A stretch of DNA of 64,000 nt. It comes from Symbiodinium natans (lineage: Eukaryota; Sar; Dinophyceae; Suessiales; Symbiodiniaceae). The stretch lies in contig CAJNDS010001635.1 in the NCBI GenBank assembly GCA_905221605.1, forward strand, positions 667,001-731,000. Reading direction: 5' to 3'. Below, piece after piece: positions 32,034 through 41,704 of the stretch. Below the pieces are notes generated by a model, which ran no database searches, was not told the origin of the DNA, and saw only the letters and a list, made by a program, of their open reading frames with translations. The number at the start of each line of letters is the position of its first letter. Position 1 is the first letter of the stretch. The translations under genes were made by a program, and so were the position numbers.

Positions 32034-32345
32034 TGCATCCCTCTGCTCACCTTAGCAAGAGGAGATGGTACCTGGTACATTCTAACATGCTTCAAGTGGA
32101 CGGGTACTGCGCGCTATGAGTTCGCAGGTTTGTAGTCTGTACCCTCGGAATAAGCCCTAAACCCTAAACCCTAATCCATCTTCTCTTTTGTATCGTATGC
32201 AACCATTATAAGTGATCCCGCTCTTGCCCGAGTTGCAGTTACTCGCCCATGAGGCCCCCGAAGTAGAGGCTGTTTGGACTCTGTGGCTGGTTCGGGTTTA
32301 GGGTTTAGGGTTTAGCAAAAAGGGTTTAGGGTTTAGCAAGAGGTG
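32034..32345. other. Between PPR pieces
   Basis: TTTAGGG units at 32157-32173 and 32294-32337. No gene. Confidence 0.5.
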
Positions 32346-32455
32346 CCTTCTTGCTGAGCAGCATCTTCCACAAGCAGCTGCAGCCGGACATCGTGAAATT
32401 CAACGCTTCCATCAGCTGCTGTAAACGAGCCGCGGGCTGGCAGTGCGTGTCTGGA
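32346..32455 (+). CDS. PPR exon fragment
   Basis: L-L-S-S-I-F-H-K-Q-L-Q-P-D-I-V-K-F-N-A-S-I then S-C-C-K-R-A-A-G-W-Q-C: one PPR motif boundary. No start or acceptor is convincingly defined. Confidence 0.5.
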
Positions 32456-32824
32456 CTCCAATAAAAAGCAGCAGAGGGTTGTAGGGGTTCAGGGTCTAAG
32501 CGTTTATGGTTAGAGGGCTTTAGTTGCTTTTTTCAGTTTATTTAGGGTTTAGGGTTTAGTGCGTCTCAAGCAAAAGGAATTGGCATCCAGCAGCATAGGC
32601 AACAAACAGAGGGAACAAAGGCCGCACGCCGGGAGAAGCTGAAGAGAGCGCCACTCCCGGCCTTTGACAACAACAAACCGGCCATAGCCGCCCCTGTGCA
32701 GTTTGGCTGCTACCCCCCCGCCCCCTCCCCGAGACCACCCTCCCAGCTTTCACTACTATGTGCTTAAGAACCACATAAGTATAAAGATAGCAATCCCTAT
32801 ATTACCGTTAATAAGGAATAAGGT

Positions 32825-32859
<35 letters not shown>

Positions 32860-34726
32860 TTATTTATATTTATTTATATTTATTTATTTGTTTTTTGTTT
32901 TTCGGGATTCTTAAGCAATTGGTTCCTTAGATGGGGCTGCCGGGACGATGGCGGGCCAGAGGCATGTTACTGCAGCCAAAAACCAAAACAAGTGTCATAT
33001 CGAAACCGAATATCCGAAAGCAAAACACACCCGAAAAGATCGGAACCGAAGAATCTGGCCTCACTAGTGCACCAGGGCCCGGCTACTGTCTGCATTGTTT
33101 TGAGGTGTTTCGGTGTTTTTGTTGTTTGTTGTTCGTTTTGCTTGTGGTTCCGTGTTTGTCGTGGGCTCCTAATGGATAGAATGGCTTTCTCCCCCCCAGC
33201 TGTAAACTGACGAACAAATTACATGCAACGATGGCAGCTGCAATGCATTGGCAAATCGCACACGATTGGGCTATACGATGTCTACATAGAACAAGATAAA
33301 GTCTTTAGCATGTATTTGAAACTGGGGTTTTGGGAAAACACTTACCACTGGGGCCACGTCTCTCTGAGTTATATATCGACATTGCTCGGAACGATTTCTG
33401 CATGCATGCGGGAGTACCGTAGTGGAGATACAGAAGTACATGACAAAGCCACAGATAAGTGAATGTTATCTGCTCACAGTATCCCCGGATGCCGAATCAC
33501 CTCGGTGCCCATTGTGGTACTGGGGGGGAGGAGGTGGGGGGTTCGTAACCCCCCACCATATGCATGTGGGGTTACCATATGTGTGTGTGGAATGTGCGTG
33601 CATGTATGTACGAATGTTTGCCTGTAGGTCTCGGGCAAAGACAGGACATGCTCTGAAGGTGTAGGCCTTCTCCCGAGGCAACCTTGCTCCTGCGCGATGC
33701 TTCCGAGAGGGAGCTGCTTCCGAACTTGAGAACAAGCAGCTGGGACATGATTTCCTTCGTGCCCCAAAAGCCTCTAAGTTTGTTGCCGTTGTTGTCGGGG
33801 AGGTCAAGTTTCGTTTGCTTCGCCAAGCAAACTGGACAGGTGGCGAGGACGTAAGAAGAGCCAAGAATGCTCCTATCGAGTGAAATTGGCAATGGGACGT
33901 CCTTCCCAACTCAAAGGCGCAGACAAAGAGCAATCACCCTTGCTCAATGGTCACTTAGAAGGCAGGACTTTGAAGGAGGTGGACTTGGAGAAGTTTAGGG
34001 CGTACCGGGCTGAGGGCTCTCATCGGGCTTCGTTGGCATTGGGCCCATGCCTGTCGCTGGCCATCTTGAGCATCAACGTGGAAGGAAAGGCGGTAAAGAC
34101 CTTGGAGGGTATCGGACTTTAGGGCGTATGGAGCTGCTGGTCCGAGGCCCCTAGCAATCCCCCCAAAACCCATTACAAATCCATCCGCCGTGGGTCGTAA
34201 GCCGTAGAGCCACAGGCCCACCCTCAGACGCAATGTCGGGAGAGCTGCCTAGGCAACGCTGCTGTGGGTGCTTGTGCTCAAGCCGGGAAGTGGCAGCAGG
34301 CAAGACCGACCTGAGATAGCCGCCTACAAGTTAGTGGCTCTCTTTTTGGATGGGCAGGTTGCAGGCTTTAGGGTCCTGCCTTATAGCTGATGAGGACAGG
34401 AGAGTCTGGATTGAAAAGGGTTTTAGGCAACTGCATTCTGGAGGGTACAAAACGTGTAGAAGTGTTTTTGTTTGGCTCAGGGCTTCAGGGCTTCGAACTT
34501 TCTTGGAGGGTCACGAGCAGCTGGGGCTATGAGATTGCTGGTGCTGCTGCTTTTTACTGGATACAACTTGTTTCCTCGACTGAGGCTTATGAACCTTCAA
34601 GTGTAGAGTATAAGCTAGTACCGCATGGCCCCAGGTTGCAGTCGAGCCAACCCTACACTCCAAGACTGCAAACAGTTGGCAATAGCTTGATGGCCACGTT
34701 TTTCGGTGAAGAAAACCGGTGGGAGA
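32456..34726. other. Stretch without a recognised gene
   Basis: Holds the TA-rich TIR element at 32762-32915 and TTTAGGG at 32546-32560. A coding-like piece near 33690-33884 on the + strand reads H-D-F-L-R-A-P-K-A-S-K-F-V-A-V-V-V-G-E-V-K-F. The opposite strand is also open there, and neither matches a family I know. Confidence 0.4.
32762..32915. mobile_element. TIR element, family 'CTTAAGAACC', with (TA)n core
   Basis: Left end GCTTAAGAACC, right end GGATTCTTAAGC. The interior contains a (TA)n run (32825-32860) and TTTATTTATAT repeats. Relative of 11218-11304. Confidence 0.6.
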
Positions 34727-34797
34727 ATTAGGGTTTAGGGTTGAGGGTTGAGGGTTTAGGGTTTAGGGTTTAGGGTTTAGGGTTTAGGGTTTAGGGC
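34727..34797. repeat. Telomere-like (TTTAGGG)n tract
   Basis: About ten units, with two TTGAGGG variants. Confidence 0.95.
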
Positions 34798-34802
34798 GTC
34801 TA

Positions 34803-34897
34803 GGCGTTGCAGCTGCTGCGGGCCAACTACCATCAACGACTTCGAAGCGATCTCATCTCCTGCTCGGCGAGCCTCAGCGCCTGTGAGGAGGCTCTGA
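34803..34897 (+). CDS. PPR exon fragment between two telomere-like tracts
   Basis: L-Q-L-L-R-A-N-Y-H-Q-R-L-R-S-D-L-I-S-C-S-A then S-L-S-A-C-E-E-A. Bounded by TTTAGGG DNA on both sides (34727-34797 and 34899-34935). Confidence 0.5.
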
Positions 34898-34929
34898 TTT
34901 TAGGGTTTAGGGTTTAGGGTTTAGGGTTT

Positions 34930-35068
34930 CGGGTTCATGGTACTTATAATCCAAGAGGAACTGTACTTAGAACCTACTGAAAAAAAAGTCCCTTAGTGCC
35001 CTAATGTGGTTTTAATTGGGTTATAAGCACAGTTGTGATTGGGTTTTGAAGTACCAAGAACCTCCAAG
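34930..35068. mobile_element. TIR element, family 'TTCATGGTACTT', left end replaced by telomere-like DNA
   Basis: GGTTCATGGTACTTATAA at the left and GAAGTACCAAGAACCTCCAAG-like sequence at the right. The expected outer CTTGGAG of the left TIR is missing, and the TTTAGGGTTTCGGG tract abuts directly. Confidence 0.75.
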
Positions 35069-36376
35069 TAGGGTTTTGAGTTCTGCTTCCAAGCCCGTAG
35101 GCAGGAATATCTTATTTCCTGAGCCCTATAACCCCAAAGGCCCCAAGGCCGTGCAAAGGCACCGTTCCAGTGATGGTTGAATCAGTTGGATCTAAAAAAT
35201 TTGATCGTGCCCTTGTGTCGTGGTGGAGTTTGGAGGCTTTTGAAAGGAGTGGCATGGACAGGTAACGTATGCGACGTTGTGTCATGAAGCTGTTCGAAGT
35301 CTAAGCGATGGAGTACACTCGCCTCAATGAGCAGTGCTTGGAATTGCCTCTTGCAGACACACCCACATAGGCGAACATCTGTGAACTCTGGACTCTGAAC
35401 TTGAAGAGTTGAAGCTTATCTGCTGAATCGCTTGAATCCCGTCCTGCGCCCGCAGCAGAGAAAGAGCGGCATGTTGGACAAATTCGCCGCTAATTCGCGC
35501 GAAGTTCCTACCCATGCGCTCTGCACACATTAGCCTCCGATTCGCGCGGAATCCTGTTTCGCACGCCCACCATTATTTCACACAAGATTGGCAGCTAATC
35601 ATGCTAGTTCGTGTGGAACCCCGTACGCGTGCCGCATAGAAATCCCATAAAATCCCAAATGCAAGCAACCCCAAAGTGGTTGTCAGTCAGCTCAAGGCGG
35701 GAGGCAAACGAAGCCCAAGCCCTAATCCTAATCCTTCCCTTGAGAAGGTTCATGGAGGACCCCAAACCCCAAACCCTAAACCCTATAGCCCTATTGCCCT
35801 AAGCCCTATAAGCCCTAAACCAACAGAAGCAACCTAAACCACATGTAGCACTGCCCATGCGCCTCCAAGCAAGTCTTTTCCGGCAGGCTTCGGCTTGGGA
35901 GGCCGCTTTGAGCCGCGGCTGGAGCATTCCGAGCTTTTTGGGGGGCGATTCAGGGTTTAGGGTTTATAAGGGTTTAAGGGTTTAGGGACCCCTGATCCCT
36001 CAATTCCTGAACCCTTTTCCAGGCTTTAGGCTTGCATCGCACAGGCTCTTCGACCCTGAAGAGTTGCACTTTTCGGGTTTGGGGTTGAGCTGCTCAGCAG
36101 CCCAGCAGAAGACAGCTTGCTCTCGCAGATGTTTTGCTGATTGCATGTGTTGGGGGGCCAACATACCATACCTCTGGTGATTTCGTCACGAGAGCAAGGT
36201 TGCAAGAGCAAGTGCTGGCACGACCAGTTTCAGGACGCACACAAATGCGGAAGACGATTCCGGTGGTACCCTCAAAGCCGGGCCATGTTCAAAGAAGTTC
36301 GACAAGTTAGCCAGGTGTGTGTTGAAGTGCTTCCAGCCTGCGGACCCACAACCCGTCCTCTGCATGTATTCCCACG
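35069..36376. other. Non-coding between PPR genes
   Basis: Telomere-like units at 35757-35792 and 35949-35990. Around 35480-35640 the phrase 'attcgcgcgaa' recurs in imperfect copies. No gene recognised. Confidence 0.4.
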
Positions 36377-37042
36377 ATGTTCCACGCAGAAGCCGCAGGG
36401 GACGAGCTTAAAACAAGCATATCGGACCCTAGTCAGCCGAGGATGGTGTTGGAGGTGTTCAGGCGACGGCAGCTGCAGCCGGACGTCGTCGTCTACAATG
36501 TAGCAATCAGTGCATGCGAGAAAGCCGCCGCGTGGCGGCATGCGCTTGAATTAGTGGATGAGCTGCAGAAGCAGCGCGTGCACCCTGATGTCATTACATA
36601 CAGCGCGGCCATCAGTGCCTGTGAGAAACCTATGGAATGGGAGAGAGCGCTCATCTTGTTTGAGGACATGCAAGCTGGGGAGGTAGAACCAAATGTTGTC
36701 GCCTACAGCGCCGTGATCAGCGCGTGTGCAAAGGCTGGGAAGTGGCAGAGTGCACATGGGCTCTTCTGTCAGCTGCAGGAAAGTCAGCTTCAGCTGAACC
36801 TCATCGCATGCAATGCCTTGGCTGCCGCCTGGGAGAAGGCTGCAGCATGGAAGCAAGCTTACCAGCTGTTAGTTGACATCTCCTCAGCCGAGCTTCTGGC
36901 TGATTCCATCACTTGCGGCGCAGCCACCGGCGCTTGCAATGCGGCAGCCCAGTGGCAGCGGGCCTTGCAGACTTTGGGGCGAGGCGCGAGGCTGGGAGCT
37001 GAGCCGGATGCCATCTGCTTCGATGCCGTCCTCAGCACCTAG
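36377..37042 (+). CDS. PPR protein (about 6 motifs)
   Basis: ATG at 36377; 221 residues. Motif starts: V-V-V-Y-N-V-A-I-S-A-C-E-K-A-A-A-W; V-I-T-Y-S-A-A-I-S-A-C-E-K-P-M-E-W; V-V-A-Y-S-A-V-I-S-A-C-A-K-A-G-K-W; L-I-A-C-N-A-L-A-A-A-W-E-K; S-I-T-C-G-A-A-T-G-A-C-N. Every linker is L-Q/E-P/L-D/N at the expected 35-residue spacing, so it is a genuine P-class PPR array. The stop TAG at 37040-37042 falls where S-T-C would be expected, so a splice site may lie just before it. No organelle presequence is evident; the true N-terminus may lie upstream. Confidence 0.82.
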   Translation: MFHAEAAGDELKTSISDPSQPRMVLEVFRRRQLQPDVVVYNVAISACEKAAAWRHALELVDELQKQRVHPDVITYSAAISACEKPMEWERALILFEDMQAGEVEPNVVAYSAVISACAKAGKWQSAHGLFCQLQESQLQLNLIACNALAAAWEKAAAWKQAYQLLVDISSAELLADSITCGAATGACNAAAQWQRALQTLGRGARLGAEPDAICFDAVLST

Positions 37043-37984
37043 CCTGTCGGTGATTAAAGGAACTATAGGGCATTTTTGGTCAGTATAGGAATTTTAGTTA
37101 GGGCATTTTTTGAGACTCTAGAGGCCCCCGATGTTGTGCAATTTCGCGGTATTTTGGTTGAGAGAAGCGGTTGCACTCACATGATTGGCGGGGCCAAGGT
37201 GCAGCATACAGAGCCGCGAACTTCAGGGTGTCCACATTTCTGCTCGGGCAAGTGGAAGAGCTGATTGTGAGCGGGACATGGGCGGGGGACCTCCAGCAAC
37301 AGCGGAAAAGATCCTTACGTGCGGTGCGAGGAATCATGTGTTCAAACGGCGTTGGCCGAACTGATGTTGCGGCCGAGTAGGCCAATAGCATCATCTGCAC
37401 GCTGCTGTGCCTGGGGCTCTACTTGGTGCACTTAGTGCCTGCTCAGGCCCATACAGGGACGAAGGGCGCCGGTGCGTAGTAGCAGGCAGAGATTGGAACA
37501 TAGTGGAACAAATTTGTGGTTCAGCTTAGAGATATTGGAAGGAAGTTGAGCTGTAGAGCGACGGGGCCGGGTCACTTTGCTTTCGCTTGTTTCAACAAGC
37601 TCGACCCTAATTAAACCCGAGACCCTGCAAGCCTTTAGCAATCCCGAAGCTTGTTCAAGGTCAACTGGATGAGAATTCATGCTTGTCCGAAGCTCACCAT
37701 GGTCGGGGTGATGATGCCATTTCGTAGGAAAATGCCTGTGATTGGGAGTACCTGCTGTCGTTTGGCTCAGGATAGTGAGATTCGGCCTTCTAGGGCTGTC
37801 CCCCTGCACCCTTAGCAATCCTTTGACGCTCAGCCCGATGCCTTTGCGATGCTTCGCTGCCGGTCGGGATGGCCCTTGGAAGGTGGTGGAATAGTGGAGG
37901 GCTTGGGGTTCAGACGAGAAGAAGCGATTCTGAAGCTACAGAACCGTCCTTTGATTTGTGTCTGCCTCTATAATTTCTGTCCAG
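37043..37984. other. Between PPR genes
   Basis: An AT-rich segment at about 37055-37130 repeats 'agggcattttt' twice and could be an element of an unassigned family. No gene recognised. Confidence 0.4.
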
Positions 37985-38381
37985 GCCGCCAAGCACCGAG
38001 AGTACATGGCGGGAGGCTCTTGCAACGTTGGCGAAAGAACAGACCGATCTCTCTTGCACCGTCATCAGATGCAGCTTTGCAATCAAAGCTTGCGGCAAGG
38101 CTACGCGATGGCCATGTTCGCTGCAAATATTTTCTGCCCTGGCCGGGAAGCGCCTGGAAGCAGATGTGATTGCTCATAGCACCGCCATTGTCGCGTGTGG
38201 ACATGCTGCACAGTGGCAGCTTGCCATTGCAATCCTTGCGAACATGGATTTGCTCTACGTTGAGCTGGACGTTGTGGCGTTAGGCTCTGCAGCCAGTGCT
38301 TGCGAGAAGGCTGCCAACTGGCAGTCTGCCATGGCATTGTTGGGCGACGCTTGGACAAGGACCAGCTGCAAACGCAGCTAG
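37985..38381 (+). CDS. PPR protein exon (about 3.5 motifs)
   Basis: After the acceptor-like tgtccag the frame reads T-W-R-E-A-L-A-T-L-A, then I-K-A-C-G-K-A-T-R-W-P-C-S-L, then A-D-V-I-A-H-S-T-A-I-V-A-C-G-H-A-A-Q-W-Q-L-A-I, then S-A-C-E-K-A-A-N-W-Q-S-A-M, and ends at TAG. No ATG in the first motif; probably a 3' exon of a longer PPR gene. Confidence 0.72.
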
Positions 38382-38722
38382 TAGTCCAAATAGCAACGGG
38401 TAATGTTTGTCGAAACCCCTCTTATAAGCCGTAACAGGCAAACCCTGCGAGGCCAACAAGCGGACCACAGCTCTGCCCTGAAGCCAAGAAGGGGTTTACA
38501 AAAGTAGGGGATGCCTAAAATAGACGAGAGAAATCATTGGACTCCCTTCTGATAAGGAACCCAAGAAGGAACCCCTTACTAACCCCTAAGCCCGAAACCA
38601 ACTTGTACACAGCATTCCCTCCTCAGTTGCCCCGTGGAGCTTGGCCAGACGGGTGGCAAAAAATATCTAAACCCTAAACCCTAAACCCTAATTTCGGGAA
38701 AACCCACCAGGAGACTCCAGGG
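38382..38722. other. Between PPR pieces
   Basis: CCCTAAA units at 38668-38692; no gene. Confidence 0.4.
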
Positions 38723-38814
38723 AAGCCTTATCCTCTTCAACTCGGTCCTCAGCGCCTGCCAGAAGAGCAGCCGCTGGGCTGAGGGGGCAGCCCTGGTCTC
38801 GCAGGCAGGGCTTA
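38723..38814 (+). CDS. PPR exon fragment
   Basis: L-I-L-F-N-S-V-L-S-A-C-Q-K-S-S-R-W-A-E: one motif. Followed by TTTAGGG-variant DNA (38846-38912). Confidence 0.5.
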
Positions 38815-39289
38815 CTGGGTTTAAGTTTAGGCTTTAGGCTTTAATTAGGGTGTAGGGTATAGGGTTTAGGGTTTAGGGCTAGGATTTAGGGTTTAGGGTA
38901 TAGGGATTAGGGCTGCGTTTGCAGTTGCTTGAGAGCTTTGGTGGTGCATCATCTGGCTTGCCTTCAGTCCAGTGGCAAAAAGGGCTGCGGTTGGTTGAAA
39001 CAATTACACATCATCTCAGTGCAAAAACGGTCTTGTGGCGGGGTTTAGGGCAACTGTTTCTGTGCAGAGCTGCCACGAGAAGGTCGGTTCCTGCTAGAAG
39101 CCCTTGACAAACCGATGGGCTGGCCCAAACACGAAGTCGCCACCAAGCACTGATTTTTCTGTACTAACAGAAATTCATCAAACAACTAACATACAGTGAC
39201 TATGTGCTTCCAGTTGCCTCGTTCGCGTTGACAAACCGAAGCCTGAAAAGCCCGATACACTCCCTCTCCATCTCCCCAGATCTCTTCTT
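38815..39289. other. Non-coding
   Basis: Degenerate telomere-like units at 38846-38912; nothing else recognised. Confidence 0.4.
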
Positions 39290-39560
39290 GGAGACTCCGG
39301 CCCGACCTTATCACCTACAACACAGCATTGAGGACACTGGCGGCAACTTGGCTCTCATCAGGATCAGGGAGAAAGTGTCCGGTGTAGACGCTTGCTGCAG
39401 TTTTGCTACATCTGTAAAGCCCAGACGCCCTATACCCGGGGCACATACTCCTTGAGCTACAGGAGTGTCAGTGGTCGAGAAGCATCGTCCTTTTCCTCCG
39501 CTTGTTGCAGAGCGCGCTGCAGCCAGATATCGTCACGTACGGCTTCTTGCGCGCAACCCT
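39290..39560 (+). CDS. Two PPR exon fragments
   Basis: 39290-39380 reads R-L-R-P-D-L-I-T-Y-N-T-A-L-R-T-L-A-A-T-W. 39505-39560 reads S-A-L-Q-P-D-I-V-T-Y-G-F-L. Each is half a PPR motif; the sequence between (about 125 bp) is probably an intron. Confidence 0.5.
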
Positions 39561-40042
39561 CCGGAGTGCTTTAGGGTATAGGGCCTTGCAGGGTTTATAG
39601 GATTTACAAGCCCAAGGTCAGCCCCAAACCGCCTAAACCCTAACCCTAAAGTCAACACCCAACCCCTCTCCGAGTTGGAGATCCGATTCTGGGAGTTCTT
39701 AGGTTCTTGGAATCCGAAGCAGGGTTTCACCTAGCAGAGGGCTTCAAGGGTTCATCTGTAAATCTCCAGCTTTAACATGGCAGGCTATCCGAGCCCTGGC
39801 CCTATAAGAAACACACGCGGGCCTTTGATCCTAGGTAGGATAAGGGGATCCTTAACAGGAACCCTTTGTAACCCTCGTCTGGCTCTCTTAAACAGGGACC
39901 TTATTCGGAGGGTCTTTTTTTCAAGGGTCCTGATCCTATCCCCTACTTAGAGGGATGAGAGAAGTTACCCTAAACCCCAAACCCCTAAACCCTTCCTAGC
40001 CCCTAACTCTGAAAGGAATCATAGGTGCTGTTCCTGCGAGCC
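39561..40042. other. Between PPR genes
   Basis: A possible element with palindromic pieces at about 39790-39970 (gatcctaggtaggataagg ... cctgatcctatcccctac) and CCCTAAA units at 39640 and 39969. No gene. Confidence 0.4.
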
Positions 40043-41034
40043 AGGCTCCCTAATCACGGGGCTGCAGCTGGCAGGGGAGTGGCAGCGCGCGCTCCTGGCC
40101 TTCAGCCGGGCAAGGCGCCTCGTGGAAGTCAACATCGTCATTTACAGCGCGGCCATCAGCTCCTGCGAATCTTACTGTTGGTTAGTGGGGAATCGGGGAA
40201 TAAGGTACCCTATAGAATCCGTTAAAGGGTAGAATGTAGGGCCCTCAGTCCCAAGCTTACCTGCTGACCAGTCAGGAATCTGTGGCTGACTGGCAAGGTG
40301 CATTGGTTCTTTTCGCTTCGCTTGTCGCAGACAGGCTACAGGCCGATGCAACAACATGTGCCTCCTTGTTGACCGTTTGTGCGCGAGCAGGGCAATGGCA
40401 AGTGGCACTTGCCTTGCTTTCACAGACCTGTGAAAGGAGCCTTCTTCCCAGTCTGATCCTGTACAACTGTGCCATCAGCGCATGCGAGGCTGCATCTCAG
40501 ACGCGGAAAGCTTTGGAATTGCTGGCCGTCCTGCACTGCAGCCGATTGCAGCCGAGCATGGTAACTTATAGCACGGTCACGAGCGCCTGCGCCAAGTCTA
40601 CGGAATGGCTTTCAGCGTTGAAGTTCTTGATGAAGATGAACCACCCCGACCTCTCTGCAAATGTTGTGGCATACGGAGCTGGCATCCGTGCATGCGAGCG
40701 GGCAGCTAAGTGGCAGCACGCCCGTGCGTTACTTCAGCGCATGGCCTGCAGCAACCTACTGGCCAATGTCATTGCCTACGGCTCTGCAACCAGCGCATGC
40801 GGCCAGGCATGTTAAGCTGATGAATTCCTTGTCTCTAGCCATGAACAACAAGCTCCATGCCACGCAAACCAACCGGGGTGCCTTCTTTAAAGTATGCCCT
40901 GAACAACTTACATTGAGTCCTCTCACCGGGACTCAGGTGAAAGGGCGGGCGCGTGGCATGCAGCTTTGCAGCTGCTGTCTGCGACATCGACCAGGCACAC
41001 TACAATTCCGCATACAACCGAGCCTGTGCACTGA
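40043..41034 (+). CDS. PPR protein, three exons, one GA-AG introner
   Basis: Exons about 40043-40166, 40276-40798 and 40937-41034. Exon 1 reads A-G-E-W-Q-R-A-L-L-A-F, then V-N-I-V-I-Y-S-A-A-I-S-S-C. After excision of 40167-40275 it continues E-S-V-A-D-W-Q-G-A-L-V-L-F. Exon 2 has four more motifs (V-C-A-R-A-G-Q-W-Q-V-A-L; S-A-C-E-A-A-S-Q; S-A-C-A-K-S-T-E-W; R-A-C-E-R-A-A-K-W). A second intron, 40799-40936 (GC-AG, 138 bp, no TIR seen), joins S-A-C to E-R-A-G-A-W-H-A-A-L-Q-L-L-S-A; without it a TAA follows immediately. PPR-like pieces continue in another frame to about 41100 (V-V-E-S-D-I-V-L-H-N-S-V), so the 3' end is uncertain. The exon 1 start is not defined by an ATG. Confidence 0.72.
40167..40275 (+). 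mobile_element. Introner (family D, 'TTACTGTTGGTTAG') acting as a GA-AG intron
   Basis: 109 bp. Perfect 6-bp TSD GAATCT at 40167-40172 and 40276-40281. The left end CTTACTGTTGGTTAG recurs in inverted form at the end of the copy near 53840. The acceptor is the element's terminal CAG. Excision restores S-S-C-E-S. No GT or GC donor is available in frame at this position. Confidence 0.85.
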
Positions 41035-41704
41035 ATGAGGATGTCTACGTAGAGCTTGTCTGCTCCAGGGTCGTGGAATCCGACATTGTCCTGCACAATT
41101 CCGTGTCTCGGCACATGTCGGCATTGCCGACGGCAAGACTTATGGTGGGAGTTTACCACATAATCAGCGGTGCAGCACCATGCCCCGAATAAGTCGAATA
41201 TAATTCCAACGGTCCATGTGCCCCATAAAAAACACTTGGGCACCAAAGTATATAGGAGGTACTTTAAGGCCTTAAGTATTCCCTATGGACAAGTATACAC
41301 GTATCACTCTGGACCCTCAGCCGACAGACCTGCTGGAAACCGCCTTCCCCTGCAGGTTTGCCCTGCTGTCGATCCTACCCTGAAGCCGACGTGGCAGACC
41401 CCATTTCAGAACCATCGCCTGGCTTGTCGGAAACGAACCATAAATAATATATATATATATGTATACACACAACTTATTCTGACACCTGCTCAGGTCCTGA
41501 GCTCCCTCCGCGAGGGATTGCAGTGGCGGCTTTCGCTGCAGGTGCTAAAGGTTTCAGGGTGGTCTAAGGATTGACAGCCTTGGAGTGTCACATAACAGCC
41601 AAGCCCTTGAAGCATTGCCTGGCCTGTCCGAGTTGTGAGCACTTGGGTTCAGATGTTTTTCCTAAGCCTATAGATGGGCTTTGCACGAGGGTCGCGGTGA
41701 AGTG
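41035..41704. other. Upstream of the hydrolase-glycosyltransferase gene
   Basis: Contains a short element at about 41205-41290 (related in inverse orientation to 60020-60105: 'aagtacctcctat', 'tttgggcacc') and a (TA)n run at 41445-41461. Confidence 0.45.

Noticed and set aside
39790-39972. Possible TIR element with gatcct/aggatc palindromes
   Set aside because: Ends could not be paired convincingly and no second copy was found.
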